From: Evansella caseinilytica
GTDB lineage: Bacteria; Bacillota; Bacilli; Bacillales; Salisediminibacteriaceae
Assembly: GCF_900107275.1 (NCBI RefSeq)
Contig: NZ_FNPI01000021.1
Coordinates: forward strand, 33,553-97,552
DNA: 64,000 nucleotides
Direction of reading: 5' to 3'
In this document: piece after piece, positions 45,601 through 55,099 of the stretch
Layout: every line of letters begins with the position of its first letter
Numbering within the stretch: the stretch's first letter is position 1
Notes under the pieces: model-generated
The model's database searches: none
Told to the model about the DNA's origin: nothing
The model's input: the letters and a program-made list of their open reading frames with translations, nothing else
Made by a program: the position numbers and the translations under genes

Positions 45601-48600
45601 ATGAGCAATACCAAGGTTGTGAAATCAAAGTTGTTTTCGTTGTTTGTCGTAGTTATTCTGGTAGTATCACAGCTTACGAGCGCCATTGCTTTGCCGGCAA
45701 CTGTGTCGGCAGACGTCGTCAGGATTGTCGAATGGAATTTTGATGATGAGAGTCTGACGGCTAGCGGCGGAATCGAGGCTAATTTAAATCGAAATGTATC
45801 TTTAGTAGGCGCTGCTTTAAGTGGCTATGTAGAGGGGTATGTACGTAATCCATCCAAGGCTATTAATTCTAACAGGTGGAATAATCCAGGAGACAATTAT
45901 TGGTTAATCGAGTTTACAACTGTCGGTTATGACAGGCTGACGCTTTCGTCGAGACAAGCTGGATCCAACACGGGACCGCGGGATTTTAAAGTGCAGTACA
46001 GTCTGGATGGACAAACATGGACGGATGTTCCGAATTCAACGGTTGTGGCGGGATCTACTAATAATACTGTTGACTGGGTAACCGGACATTTGAACAATCT
46101 GCCTTTGCCGGAAGAACTTAATGATCAAGAACAAGTATTTGTCCGCTGGATTCAGACATCCAATCAGGCGGTCGGAGCAACTTCTAATTTAAGTACTGTT
46201 GGAACAAACCGGATCGACAATATTATCGTTCGCGGGGTACCGCTTGAAAGTGAGGCGGTGCCGATTTATGATGATGACGAAGAAGAGGAAGAGGACAGTC
46301 AAGAAGAGGAGAATAATGGCGGGGAAGCTGGCGACCAAAATGATGGCATAAACGATGGTCAGAACGGAAGCGAAGACGGTAGTGTTCCGGGAGATGACGA
46401 GAACGCCGAAGGAGAAGCCCCGAGCCCGCCGGAAGACGGGGAGAACGCCGAAGGAGAAGCCCCGAGTCCGCCGGAAGACGGGGAGAACGCTGGAGGAGAA
46501 GCGCCAAGCCCGCCGGAAGACGGGGAGAACGCTGGAGGAGAAGCGCCAAGTCCGCCGGAAGACGGGGAGAACGCCGAAGGAGAAGCGCCAAGCCCGTCGG
46601 AAGACGGGGAGAACGCTGGAGGAGAAGCGCCAAGTCCGCCGGAAGACGGGGAGAACGCCGAAGGAGAAGCGCCAAGCCCGTCGGAAGACGGGGAGAACGC
46701 CGAAGGAGAAGCGCCAAGCCCGCCGGAAGACGGGGAGAACGCCGAAGGAGAAGCGCCAAGTCCGCCGGAAGACGGGGAGAACGTCGAAGGAGAAGCGCCA
46801 AGTCCGCCGGAAGACGGGGAGAACGTCGAAGGAGAAGCGCCAAGTCCGCCGGAAGACGGGGAGAACGTCGAAGGAGAAGCGCCAAGTCCGCCGGAAGACG
46901 GGGAGAACGTCGAAGGAGAAGCGCCAAGTCCGCCGGAAGACGGCCAAAACGACGGAGTAGAAGAGCCATCTCTTCCAGATGACGATCAAAATAATGGCGG
47001 GGACGAAAACGAAACGGAGAACACCGTTTCTATAAAAGAAGCAAGGGGAATGATTGGGCAGCAAGTCACCGTCGAAGGAATTGCAAATATCGACCAAGGG
47101 TTGCTGCAGCCCAGGAGTTTTACGATTTTCATACAGGATGATGAAGCAGGGATACAGCTTTTCCACAGCGATGCCGACAGTTTTCCTACGGTCAACGAAG
47201 GGGATCTGGTAAGGGTTACCGGTACAGTGCAATCGACATACGGGGTGAAGCGGATCTTCATTGAAAACGTAATCGTTTTGGAAAGCAATCAAGATATCAG
47301 TGTAAAAGCTTTGGACCTTTCCATATATATGCTGCCGCTCTTTGCCGATGCTGTTGATGGTCAGCTCGTTTCCTTTGATGGATATATCGACATTATTGAT
47401 GATTATGATAACGGCAGCGTGTTGATCCGGGCGGTCAACGACGAGTTTGCCGAAGTGAATATTCTTGTTCTGGAAAGCACCGGAATTGATTTATCTCAGC
47501 TGGAACCGGGAGCATGGTATGAAATCACCGCTATTTCCAGCAAATATAATACAACTTATCAAGTACTGCCCCGCAGTCATTCTGATTTCAAGATGTTAAC
47601 AGAGCAGCGTACACCACCACAGCCAGTCATCTCAGATCAAGAAGCGCTTGAAAAAGACAAACATGCATTAAATGTAGGATTCCAAGGAAAAGATTCACCA
47701 GCCGCTACGGTAAATCATGTTTTGCTCGAAACAATCGGAGCATACGGCTCAATAATCACCTGGGAATCAAGCCACGAAGATGTTATTTCATCGATGGGGA
47801 TGGTTACTAATCCGCCATACGAAGATGTTACAGTAACATTGACGGCCATGTTGAAAAAAGGGGATTTAGTGGAAACAAAAGTGTTTATCATCGTTGTGAA
47901 ACCGGCGGTCTTTGAAATCATCAGCTGGAACTTCAACACAGAAACGCAGGTGGCCACCGGAGGGGTGGAAGCGAATCTTTCACAGATAATAACTGCGGTC
48001 GGTTCAGCTGTTTCCGGCTACGGTGCCGGACAGGGAGAGCTGGCGAAAGCTATCGAAGCTGGCGGCTGGCACATTGCCGAGGAAAAGTATTGGCTCGTTC
48101 AGTTTAACGCGAAGGGGTTTAAAAATATCACAGTATCTTCGTGGCAAACCGGATCTGAAACTGGACCGCGGGATTTTCAAGTCCAATACAGCATCGATGG
48201 CGAAACTTGGAAGGATGTGGAAAACGGGAATGTCACTGTGGAAAACAACTGGATGTCCGGAGCGTTGTCAGATGTTTTATTACCTGCAGATGCAGAAAAT
48301 CAAGAGACGGTTTTTCTCAGATGGGTTAACATATCGTCTGTTGCCATCGGCGGCGGAACGGTGGACGCGGTTGGAACAAACAGCATTGACAGTATTATTA
48401 TCACTGGAAATCAAGGTTTGTTTTCGGAAGAAACGGAGGATGATTCCGATTTGACAGACGGTGAGGCACCGGAAGAAGAGCCTGCTCAAGAAAATGAAGG
48501 AGCGGACGAGCCTGAAACCGGGGAACAAGGGCAGGAGGCTGATCAGGAGGATGGTTCCTCGCCGGAGGAAGCTCCGGATGTTGCCGATGAGGAAGATAAC

Positions 48601-49251
48601 GGTGAAATGCCATCTGGAACGGAGGAGGAAGCTCCTGAACTACCGCTGCCGGAAGGCCCGGCAGCGGAAAATGAGGAAGCGGATATGCCTGAGGAAGGGC
48701 AGGAGCCTGGTCAGGAGGATGGTTCCGCGCCGGAGGAAGCTCCGGATGTTGCTGATGAGGAAGATAACGGTGAAATGCCATCTGGAACGGAGGAGGAAGC
48801 TCCTGAGCAACCGTTGCCGGAAGGCCCGGCAGCGGAAAATGAGGAAGCGGAAACCCCTGAAGAAGGGCAACATTCTGGTCAGGAGGATAATTCCGCACCG
48901 GAAGAAGAACAAGCAGCAGACGAAGAAGACCTTGTTTTTCCGGAAAAAGAAGAGGAACAGAACCCCCAAAAGGATGTGGAAAGCAGCGTACCGGACCTGG
49001 CTGTGAATAATGATGAAGCTCAAAGGAAATTCTCGAGTCGGCCGCTAACGGCAGAAGCATCCTTCGAAGCGAAAAAGAGCAGCGATTACGGGGAGCAGCA
49101 ACAGAAGTCGGAAGCCGTTACCACAGAAGATTCCCCGTTGCCTAAGACAGCCACCTATATGTACACTTTCTTTTTTACCGGTTTGTTTGCGTTGCTGTTT
49201 GGATACGTTCTGCTACTTATAAAAAGAAGAAAGCATAAAACGATCGTTTGA
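45601..49251 (+). CDS. LPXTG-anchored surface protein with OB-fold and tandem repeats
   Basis: 1216 residues. Signal peptide (LFSLFVVVILVVSQLTSAIA), an ~170-residue beta domain (40-213: EWNFDDESLTASGG, SNTGPRDFKVQYSLDGQTW), a 14-residue acidic repeat x13 (267-448), an OB-fold-like region (474-667: KEARGMIGQQVTVEGIANI) as in nuclease YhcR, an Ig-like segment (677-770), a second copy of the N-terminal domain (771-937), a 56-residue acidic repeat x2, then LPKTA (1180-1184), membrane span and RRKH tail for sortase attachment. No nuclease catalytic domain is present. ATG 45601 follows AAAAGGAGAA. Likely a wall-bound partner or relative of the next gene's nuclease; ligand unknown. Confidence 0.88.
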   Translation: MSNTKVVKSKLFSLFVVVILVVSQLTSAIALPATVSADVVRIVEWNFDDESLTASGGIEANLNRNVSLVGAALSGYVEGYVRNPSKAINSNRWNNPGDNYWLIEFTTVGYDRLTLSSRQAGSNTGPRDFKVQYSLDGQTWTDVPNSTVVAGSTNNTVDWVTGHLNNLPLPEELNDQEQVFVRWIQTSNQAVGATSNLSTVGTNRIDNIIVRGVPLESEAVPIYDDDEEEEEDSQEEENNGGEAGDQNDGINDGQNGSEDGSVPGDDENAEGEAPSPPEDGENAEGEAPSPPEDGENAGGEAPSPPEDGENAGGEAPSPPEDGENAEGEAPSPSEDGENAGGEAPSPPEDGENAEGEAPSPSEDGENAEGEAPSPPEDGENAEGEAPSPPEDGENVEGEAPSPPEDGENVEGEAPSPPEDGENVEGEAPSPPEDGENVEGEAPSPPEDGQNDGVEEPSLPDDDQNNGGDENETENTVSIKEARGMIGQQVTVEGIANIDQGLLQPRSFTIFIQDDEAGIQLFHSDADSFPTVNEGDLVRVTGTVQSTYGVKRIFIENVIVLESNQDISVKALDLSIYMLPLFADAVDGQLVSFDGYIDIIDDYDNGSVLIRAVNDEFAEVNILVLESTGIDLSQLEPGAWYEITAISSKYNTTYQVLPRSHSDFKMLTEQRTPPQPVISDQEALEKDKHALNVGFQGKDSPAATVNHVLLETIGAYGSIITWESSHEDVISSMGMVTNPPYEDVTVTLTAMLKKGDLVETKVFIIVVKPAVFEIISWNFNTETQVATGGVEANLSQIITAVGSAVSGYGAGQGELAKAIEAGGWHIAEEKYWLVQFNAKGFKNITVSSWQTGSETGPRDFQVQYSIDGETWKDVENGNVTVENNWMSGALSDVLLPADAENQETVFLRWVNISSVAIGGGTVDAVGTNSIDSIIITGNQGLFSEETEDDSDLTDGEAPEEEPAQENEGADEPETGEQGQEADQEDGSSPEEAPDVADEEDNGEMPSGTEEEAPELPLPEGPAAENEEADMPEEGQEPGQEDGSAPEEAPDVADEEDNGEMPSGTEEEAPEQPLPEGPAAENEEAETPEEGQHSGQEDNSAPEEEQAADEEDLVFPEKEEEQNPQKDVESSVPDLAVNNDEAQRKFSSRPLTAEASFEAKKSSDYGEQQQKSEAVTTEDSPLPKTATYMYTFFFTGLFALLFGYVLLLIKRRKHKTIV
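46399..46944 (+). repeat. 13 x 42-bp tandem repeat inside the LPXTG gene
   Basis: Thirteen in-frame copies encoding ENAEGEAPSPPEDG and variants (ENAGG, ENVEG, PSPSEDG). Variants are distributed in blocks (AGG early, VEG in the last four), suggesting expansion by slippage or unequal recombination. Because 42 is divisible by three, open frames run through all frames here; they are artefacts. Confidence 0.95.
48529..48900 (+). repeat. 2.2 x 168-bp tandem repeat inside the LPXTG gene
   Basis: Two copies of a 56-codon unit (GQEADQEDGSSPEEAP... and GQEPGQEDGSAPEEAP...) plus the start of a third (GQHSGQEDNSAPEEE). Encodes the acidic wall-spanning stalk before the LPKTA anchor. Confidence 0.9.
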
Positions 49252-49261
49252 TGTAATCACT

Positions 49262-49303
49262 GCTAATACTTTTCCTCGTTGAGGGGAAGTGTTAGCTTTT
49301 TTT
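49262..49303 (+). terminator. Terminator after LPXTG gene
   Basis: GCTAATACTTTTCCTC pairs with GAGGGGAAGTGTTAGC (16 bp, with a few G-T pairs), 3-nt loop, then seven T. Confidence 0.9.
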
Positions 49304-49451
49304 ATGAAAATAGCATTTCAGAGGGAAACGGATGTACAATCAAAAATAAAATTTTAGAAATATTTTAAATATTATTTACAAATGAGCGCTATACTTAATT
49401 ACGTGTCTGGTGTAGATACCATTCAAAACGATCACATGAAAGGAGAAACGC

Positions 49452-51368
49452 ATGGATATGAGAAATGCTGTTCAAGTAAAAGTGTTATTAATTGTTTCCG
49501 TAGTTGTTCTCGTATTTCCACAGCTTATCGGAGCGGCTGCCTTTTCGGCAAAATCAGAAGCAGTGACTCTCGCAGAATGGAATTTCGACGCTGAAAGTCC
49601 GCTGACTACTGGAGGAACAGAGAATAATATCGGACGGGAAATGTCATTGACAGGCGCCGCAATCACCGGTTATGCAACCGGCAACGGTTCAGGTTCCAGA
49701 GCCATCGCTTCCAACGGCTGGAATAACTCCGAAGAAAGCTTCTGGATGATTTCATTGAATACTGCGGGTTATGAAAGCGTGACGTTGTCATCAAGACAAT
49801 ACGGCTCCAATACGGGACCGAGAGATTTCAAAGTAGAATACAGCCTTGATGGCTCCATATGGGAAGAAGTTGCACATTCAACGATTACTGTCGCGAGCAA
49901 CTGGTCGTCAGGATATTTAAATGGTGCTGTGTTACCAGCAAAAGCAAACAATCAGGAGCAAGTGTTTATCCGTTGGATTAATACATCGAATGCTTCTGTT
50001 AGCGGCGGAACAATCGGCGCCGCGGGTACAAGCCGCATCGATGATGTTACGGTGACCGGCTTACCGATTGGAAGCGGAGAAAACCCGGGGATCAAAACGA
50101 TTAAACAAGCGCGCGGCATGATTGGTCAGGAAGTAACGGTGGAAGGTATCGCCAATGTTGATCAAGGGCGATTGCAATCAAACCGGTTTAATCTGTACAT
50201 TCAAGACGGAGAAGCGGGAATCCAGCTTTTTCATTTTCAGCCGCAACAATTTCCGGATGTGAAAGCGGGAGACCGCATTCGGGCTACCGGCATGGTCAGT
50301 GTCTATTCGGGGGTGACACAGCTGGAAGTTTCTGAGATTAACATTCTGGCAATTGATCAAGATTTTACCGCAAAAAATGTGGAGCTGCCGCTGTATCAAG
50401 ATCCGGCTTTGGCGGATGAGTATGAAGGGCAGTTAGTGACATTGGAAGGGTATATCCGTTCTATCGGCGAGTATTTCAATGGCGGTGTGTCCATTGGCAT
50501 CATTAATGAGGATTTTGCAGGGGTGGACATACGCGTTTGGGAAAGCACCGGTATTGATTTAACCAGGATCGAACCGAATACATGGTATGAAATGACCGGG
50601 ATTTCCAGCAAGTATTATTCTACTTATCAAGTTTTGCCCCGCACCAACAGTGATTTTAAAAAACTGGAAGATCAAAAGCCGCCTCCAACAACGGCGGATC
50701 GTGAATATTTAGCGGAAGTGGCCGCCGTGGTGGACGGCGATACTATCCGGCTTGCGTCACCGGTGTTAGGCGCAACGAATGTCCGTTTCCTGAATATCGA
50801 TACAGCGGAAACGTACCATACTGTCCGGAACGATTTGGATCAGAACCAAATGGATCACGGTAAGCGCGCCGGGGATCATTTGCGCACGATGCTGAAGGTG
50901 GGGGACACAGTAGTGCTGCGGCTTGGCGCGGAGCCGTTTGATGCATACGGTCGCTTGCTTGCGGAAGTGATCACGCTGGATGGTGTGAATACAAACTGGC
51001 AAATGGTCAGGGATGGAATGGCGGTAACTTACTTTATTTATCCATTTGAAGAGGAGACCGTGCAAGTGTATTCGGACGCTGTCCGGTTGGCAAGGGAAGC
51101 ACAGCTCGGAATCTGGAATTCGGAAGACCCGCTATTGGAAATGCCGTTTGTTTTTCGGGCAAGAGAGCGAGGTGATCTGTTATCCCGTTATGTTGGAAAT
51201 GTCGTCACGAAAGAATATGTTGCTCCGAATGATTATGCAATCATCCCTCCGGAATATCGCGTGTTTTTTACTAAGGATCAGGCGGAGGGCTTAGGATACA
51301 GACTGTTGGAGCCTGCTGACCGGAATACGGCGGATGCAGAAAAAGCTGTGCTGTCCACATGTCCGTGA
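49452..51368 (+). CDS. Secreted thermonuclease-family protein with OB-fold domain
   Basis: 638 residues. Signal peptide (VLLIVSVVVLVFPQLIGAAA), the same ~170-residue beta domain as the preceding protein (~38-205), OB-fold-like region (~216-400: KQARGMIGQEVTVEGIANV), then a staphylococcal-nuclease domain (~416-560). Catalytic residues are in place: VVDGDTIRL (Asp), VRFLNIDTAET (Arg, Asp, Thr, Glu) and DAYGRLLAEV (Arg). A ~75-residue tail follows without LPXTG, so it is released or loosely wall-bound. Calcium-dependent extracellular DNA/RNA cleavage is expected. AAAGGAGAAACGC precedes the ATG. Confidence 0.92.
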   Translation: MDMRNAVQVKVLLIVSVVVLVFPQLIGAAAFSAKSEAVTLAEWNFDAESPLTTGGTENNIGREMSLTGAAITGYATGNGSGSRAIASNGWNNSEESFWMISLNTAGYESVTLSSRQYGSNTGPRDFKVEYSLDGSIWEEVAHSTITVASNWSSGYLNGAVLPAKANNQEQVFIRWINTSNASVSGGTIGAAGTSRIDDVTVTGLPIGSGENPGIKTIKQARGMIGQEVTVEGIANVDQGRLQSNRFNLYIQDGEAGIQLFHFQPQQFPDVKAGDRIRATGMVSVYSGVTQLEVSEINILAIDQDFTAKNVELPLYQDPALADEYEGQLVTLEGYIRSIGEYFNGGVSIGIINEDFAGVDIRVWESTGIDLTRIEPNTWYEMTGISSKYYSTYQVLPRTNSDFKKLEDQKPPPTTADREYLAEVAAVVDGDTIRLASPVLGATNVRFLNIDTAETYHTVRNDLDQNQMDHGKRAGDHLRTMLKVGDTVVLRLGAEPFDAYGRLLAEVITLDGVNTNWQMVRDGMAVTYFIYPFEEETVQVYSDAVRLAREAQLGIWNSEDPLLEMPFVFRARERGDLLSRYVGNVVTKEYVAPNDYAIIPPEYRVFFTKDQAEGLGYRLLEPADRNTADAEKAVLSTCP

Positions 51369-51373
51369 TGAAA

Positions 51374-51507
51374 AGTGTGAGTTCAAAAAGGAGGACATAA
51401 CAGAGGTAAGAAGGTCGAGGCGCGGCAGGCAGCCGCGAGCAGCGGAGAGACAACGCTGGCATTGAGATTCGCCGGCGTTGTTTTCCGGACTTTTTGAACA
51501 CCCTCTA
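51374..51507. repeat. Family B MITE-like repeat, copy B4
   Basis: GTGTGAGTTCAAAAAGGAGGA to CCGGACTTTTTGAACACCCTC. Shorter than B1 because part of the GTACG core is missing. It begins right after the nuclease stop; the following 180 bases hold nothing recognisable. Confidence 0.8.
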
Positions 51508-51689
51508 AAAGAAAAAATGACAAGAGCAAGCATTATTTGGCGTCAAAGCGGGTATATATTGGGTGGGCTTGCTTCACAGGTGTGAAGAAGGGGAGAACTC
51601 GAGTCTTACTCAAGGCATGAAAAGGGAGCTTTACTCTTCAAGTGCCGAGTGGCTAAAGCAAAAATTATCGGAAGGGACAGGTGACTGGA

Positions 51690-52262
51690 ATGAACAAAAA
51701 AGTACTTATTGTAACCGGCGATGCTGTTGATTGTTTGGAAATTTATTACCCGTATTACCGTTGTCTTGAAGAAAATGTCGATGTGACGATTGCATCGCCG
51801 ACGAAGAAAAAATTGCAGACCGTATGCCATGATTTTTTGCCGGAAATGGAAACATATACCGAACTTATGGGGTATAAAATTGATTCTCATGCATCCGTCG
51901 ACGATATTCAGCCGGAAGAGTATGATGCGCTGATTCTTCCTGGCGGACGCGCGCCGGAGTACATCCGCATGAATCCGAAGGTACAGGAAATCGCTGCCCA
52001 TTTCTTAACGGAAAATAAACCGCTGGGCGTCATCTGCCATGGTCAGCAAATACTGACAACCGTTCGCGAATACATGCAAGGACGCCAAGTAACGGCGTAT
52101 ACAGCATGCCGTCCGGAAGTGGAAGCATCTGGAGTAGAATATGTTGAAACTGGGCTGCATGTGGACGGAAATTTGGTGACCGGTCATGCTTGGCCTGATT
52201 TGCCAGGCTTCATGCGTGAGTTTTTTAACTTGCTGACAGCGAAGGAAGAGGCAGGGGTGTAA
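51690..52262 (+). CDS. DJ-1/PfpI-family protein
   Basis: A 190-residue class I glutamine-amidotransferase-like protein. Nucleophile Cys in LGVICHGQQILTT (~residues 112-124), ALILPGGRAPEYIRMN with the conserved Glu, and C-terminal VTGHAWPDLPGFMREFF. The family includes intracellular peptidases, glyoxalase III/deglycases and stress chaperones; which applies here is unknown. ATG 51690 is preferred over GTG 51681. Single gene. Confidence 0.9.
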   Translation: MNKKVLIVTGDAVDCLEIYYPYYRCLEENVDVTIASPTKKKLQTVCHDFLPEMETYTELMGYKIDSHASVDDIQPEEYDALILPGGRAPEYIRMNPKVQEIAAHFLTENKPLGVICHGQQILTTVREYMQGRQVTAYTACRPEVEASGVEYVETGLHVDGNLVTGHAWPDLPGFMREFFNLLTAKEEAGV

Positions 52263-52298
52263 AGAGCGGAACTATTTTTCCTAAGGGAAAATGCAAAT

Positions 52299-52340
52299 GG
52301 TGGTTCAAACGGGTGGATTTGAACCTGTTTGAACCACTTT
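52299..52340 (+). terminator. Hairpin after DJ-1/PfpI gene
   Basis: GTGGTTCAAACGGGT pairs with ACCTGTTTGAACCAC with one mismatch and an 8-nt loop, followed by TTTCG. Lies between convergent genes, so may serve both. Confidence 0.7.
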
Positions 52341-52476
52341 CGTGCAGATGAGATTTATCATGATTTTTCATTCCGGCATAAGCCCGCTTCTATGCGTTGG
52401 CGAAGAGGTGGGGCTTTCATCGGGGGGACAGCGTCTTCACCGTCCTCCTCGAAGTTTCAAGCTTGGGGAAACGTGC

Positions 52477-53325
52477 TTACGCTTGACTAGTCGGCGGGAA
52501 GCCTTCCAGCGGATTGGTAATCAACCGCGAAATGACCGGATTTCCGTCCCAGACGATCTCGCATTCGCTAATTCTTTCTTTAACGAAAGGCTGATCGAGG
52601 ATCGAGAGCAACGTTTCCGTTCCGAGCTTGCCCAGCTGATGTTTTTCACATAAACGCTCAAGGCTTTCCCGGCGTTTTTTATTATCGTTAATGCTTAAAT
52701 GATCCCCGCTTTCAGAGAAGGCATATAATGTGCCGGCGACATTTACCCGTTTTACTTTGACATGCTTGGAGACAGTTAAAATCAAGTCCCAATCCCAATG
52801 ATTGTAAATTGTTGTGTCGAGCATACCGATTTTTTCATGAATGTTTTTTCGGTAAAGACAGCCGGAGGAAATGAATCCGCTGTAGCGCCTGATCAGTTCC
52901 ATATCATGCTTGAAGGAGAAAATTTGCCGCTTTATCGGGATACGGACAAAGTCTTCGAACCGGTAGTCCCATATTTCTGCGTCGGAATAAACGAAGTCTG
53001 CATCCACGATTGCGTTGACCATTGTTTGCAAATGGCCGGGGACGATCAGGTCGTCGTCGTCGATCAGCATAATCAGTTCTCCGGCTGCGTTGCTGATTCC
53101 GGTATTTCTCGCAACAATACCATGCTGGTTTATCGGCTGATTGATGATGGTGATCGCCAACTCCGGATATAGCTCCGAAATAAAATCAACAGAACAGCCA
53201 TTATCATTGACAATGACGATTTCAAAGTTCTTGAAGCTTTGCTGAGAAAGGGATTCGACTAGTTCGCATAAAGGATACGGCCGATTGTATGTAGGGATGA
53301 CAACGCTTACGAACGGTTTTTTCAA
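52477..53325 (-). CDS. Glycosyltransferase family 2
   Basis: A 282-residue GT-A fold glycosyltransferase: SVVIPTYNRPYPLCELVESL, QHGIVARNTGISNAAGE and the metal-binding acidic cluster LIDDDDLIVPGH, then an acceptor region with WDWDLIL. Transfers a nucleotide-sugar residue, likely to a surface glycan or secondary acceptor. TTG 53325 has AAGGAG nine bases upstream and puts the SVVIP strand at the start; the longer TTG at 53355 lacks a site. No membrane span. No other glycan genes adjoin it. Confidence 0.86.
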   Translation of the reverse strand: MKKPFVSVVIPTYNRPYPLCELVESLSQQSFKNFEIVIVNDNGCSVDFISELYPELAITIINQPINQHGIVARNTGISNAAGELIMLIDDDDLIVPGHLQTMVNAIVDADFVYSDAEIWDYRFEDFVRIPIKRQIFSFKHDMELIRRYSGFISSGCLYRKNIHEKIGMLDTTIYNHWDWDLILTVSKHVKVKRVNVAGTLYAFSESGDHLSINDNKKRRESLERLCEKHQLGKLGTETLLSILDQPFVKERISECEIVWDGNPVISRLITNPLEGFPPTSQA

Positions 53326-53438
53326 CTGGAACAGCTCCTTTTCGATGAGATTCAAAACTGATTCAAATCACCACTTAACTGACAACCGTCAAGACAACTT
53401 GATAAAATTCATAACAAAGTGAAAAAAATATTTCCCCT

Positions 53439-53480
53439 CTGTTGTTTCCCGGGTTTTCCGGATTTTTGAACATCCTCTTA
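53439..53480. repeat. Family B right-end fragment
   Basis: TTTCCCGGGTTTTCCGGATTTTTGAACATCCTCTTA matches only the last ~40 bases of family B elements (compare 60600-60640). The rest is missing. A separate AGGTGCCAGGCACCT palindrome (GTGCCTGGCAC core) lies at 53524-53538. Confidence 0.55.
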
Positions 53481-53584
53481 TAGTATGACATAAATTCTGG
53501 AATACGGAAAAGATTTAGTTGTAAGGTGCCAGGCACCTGTAGGAGATAATGTTGGAATTTGTCGGATGAGGAGAGGATGCAAAA

Positions 53585-53613
53585 TAACTCCGTGCCTGAA
53601 ATGGCCGGAGTTA
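53585..53613 (-). terminator. Terminator overlapping FhuF-like stop
   Basis: On the minus strand TAACTCCG pairs with CGGAGTTA around a 13-nt loop, followed by TTTTG; the left arm contains the stop codon of the 53611 gene. Confidence 0.75.
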
Positions 53614-54279
53614 CTCCTTGGATAGCGGACAATATGGGCAGTTACCAGCTGCAGGCAGGTCCTTGTATAAACAGCAGGTTATCCGCTGATATTGTGTCGC
53701 CGCCTCTGTAAATGTGCGGCCGTTAAGAAATTTACGAAATGGAGAAGAAGCCATTTTCGGTTGCCAAACGGAATCGGCCAGTAACAGCTGCAGGTCGACC
53801 GTGCCCTGCTCCTTGTCGGCTGCCAAGGAATGATACATCCAGAGGACGTACCCCCAAATATTTTCCCATAAAATAAGCTTGGCAATATTTCCTTTCGCTG
53901 CTAAAGCTTCAACTACCGGATGACAAAAATTATTTAGAATAAACTTAAGATCGTCCTCATGTGCCTCCCTGATGTAACGTGAATTAACGGCAAAGGTGAT
54001 ACTGCCGTCCGCTTCTGTCAGACGGATGTCATGAAGAGGCCCGTCCCACACTTTGTTGTGGGCCTTTAAATAAAGTTGAGCCGCGATAAATAAGCCGTAA
54101 CGGCGCATAAAAACCGATGTGGCTACCGGAGTGCCGGGAGCTCCGCTGAGCTGTTGGACATGCTTGATTATCGAAGGAAATTGACTGCTCAGGCATTCAG
54201 ACAGAACCGGTAATTCACCGCTTATGATCTGCTCCGTAAGTTGTACTTGAAAACGTTGAAGGTTCTTCCATTCAACCAC
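53611..54279 (-). CDS. FhuF-like siderophore-iron reductase
   Basis: A 222-residue IucA/IucC C-terminal/FhuF-like protein. The C-terminal cysteine pattern CCLYKDLPAAGNCPYC (C-C-x10-C-x2-C) is the [2Fe-2S] motif of FhuF, which reduces ferric iron from internalised siderophores in the cytoplasm. GTG start overlaps the ATPase gene by eight bases, so both are translated from one transcript under the Fur box at 55192. Confidence 0.88.
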   Translation of the reverse strand: MVEWKNLQRFQVQLTEQIISGELPVLSECLSSQFPSIIKHVQQLSGAPGTPVATSVFMRRYGLFIAAQLYLKAHNKVWDGPLHDIRLTEADGSITFAVNSRYIREAHEDDLKFILNNFCHPVVEALAAKGNIAKLILWENIWGYVLWMYHSLAADKEQGTVDLQLLLADSVWQPKMASSPFRKFLNGRTFTEAATQYQRITCCLYKDLPAAGNCPYCPLSKE

Positions 54280-55099
54280 TGTGGGTCACCTCATTGAGAT
54301 TTGGAAGAACACAGCGTCCTCGTCCAAAAGGAATACAGTGAGGTGTTCCAAACAACGGATCCGTTGAAACCTGACATTCCATTCCGAATACCGAGCGGAT
54401 CAAGTCACAGGTGATGATTGTTTCTGGGAGCCCCTGATCAAAAACTTTGCCATCCTTTATCGCAATAATATTATGAGCATAACGGGAAGCTAAATTGATA
54501 TCGTGAAGCACCATGATAATCGTGCGCCCGTGTTTCTCGTTCAATTCGAACAGCAGGTCGAGAATGTCGATTTGATGAGTCATATCCAGGTAAGTTGTCG
54601 GCTCGTCCAGGAGAATGATATCAGTATCCTGGGCGAGGGTCATGGCAATCCATGCTCGCTGGCGCTGTCCGCCGGAGAGTTCGTCCACCGGGCGATCGCG
54701 AAGTTCCTCCACGCCCGTTGCTTTCATCGCTTCGTTCACTTTTTTGGTATCATCCTCTGACCAACGGTTTAACCATGAGTGGTGCGGATAGCGTCCTTGT
54801 TTTACTAAGTCGTGAACCGTCAGCCCTTCCGGAGATATCGGCGATTGCGGCAGGATAGCCATTTTTTTTGCCGCTTCCCGGGAAGACATCCGGTGAATGT
54901 CTTTTCCTTCAAGCAACACGGAGCCGTCAACCGGCTTCAGCAATCGCGCGACGGAACGCAAAAGAGTGGATTTTCCACAGCCATTGCTACCGACAAATAC
55001 GGATATCTGCCCGCGGGGAATCGATAAATCCAAACTTTTAAACAGCAGGCGGTCATTATATCCGACGGTTAATTTTTTTGTCTGAATTGCTGGCTTCAT
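54272..55099 (-). CDS. Iron-siderophore ABC transporter ATPase
   Basis: A 275-residue FecE/FhuC-type ATPase: Walker A GSNGCGKST (~residues 38-46), signature LSGGQRQRAWIAMTLA, Walker B IILLDEPTTYLD and H-loop VLHDINLASRYA. GGAGGA is seven bases before ATG 55099; the frame extending upstream to 55309 crosses the Fur box and a family B repeat and is not coding. Powers the fused permease encoded divergently at 56467. Confidence 0.93.
   Translation of the reverse strand: MKPAIQTKKLTVGYNDRLLFKSLDLSIPRGQISVFVGSNGCGKSTLLRSVARLLKPVDGSVLLEGKDIHRMSSREAAKKMAILPQSPISPEGLTVHDLVKQGRYPHHSWLNRWSEDDTKKVNEAMKATGVEELRDRPVDELSGGQRQRAWIAMTLAQDTDIILLDEPTTYLDMTHQIDILDLLFELNEKHGRTIIMVLHDINLASRYAHNIIAIKDGKVFDQGLPETIITCDLIRSVFGMECQVSTDPLFGTPHCIPFGRGRCVLPNLNEVTHSG

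Noticed and set aside
46399..46944. CRISPR-like array
   Set aside because: Units are contiguous, coding, and have no unique spacers; no cas genes are present.
46189..47292. Long antisense and alternative frames over the LPXTG repeat region
   Set aside because: They arise because the 42-bp repeat has a length divisible by three and lacks stops in several frames; the real frame has signal peptide, domains and LPKTA.
53375..53632. 85-codon minus-strand frame between the FhuF-like gene and the glycosyltransferase
   Set aside because: Runs through a family B fragment and the FhuF terminator; no ribosome binding site.
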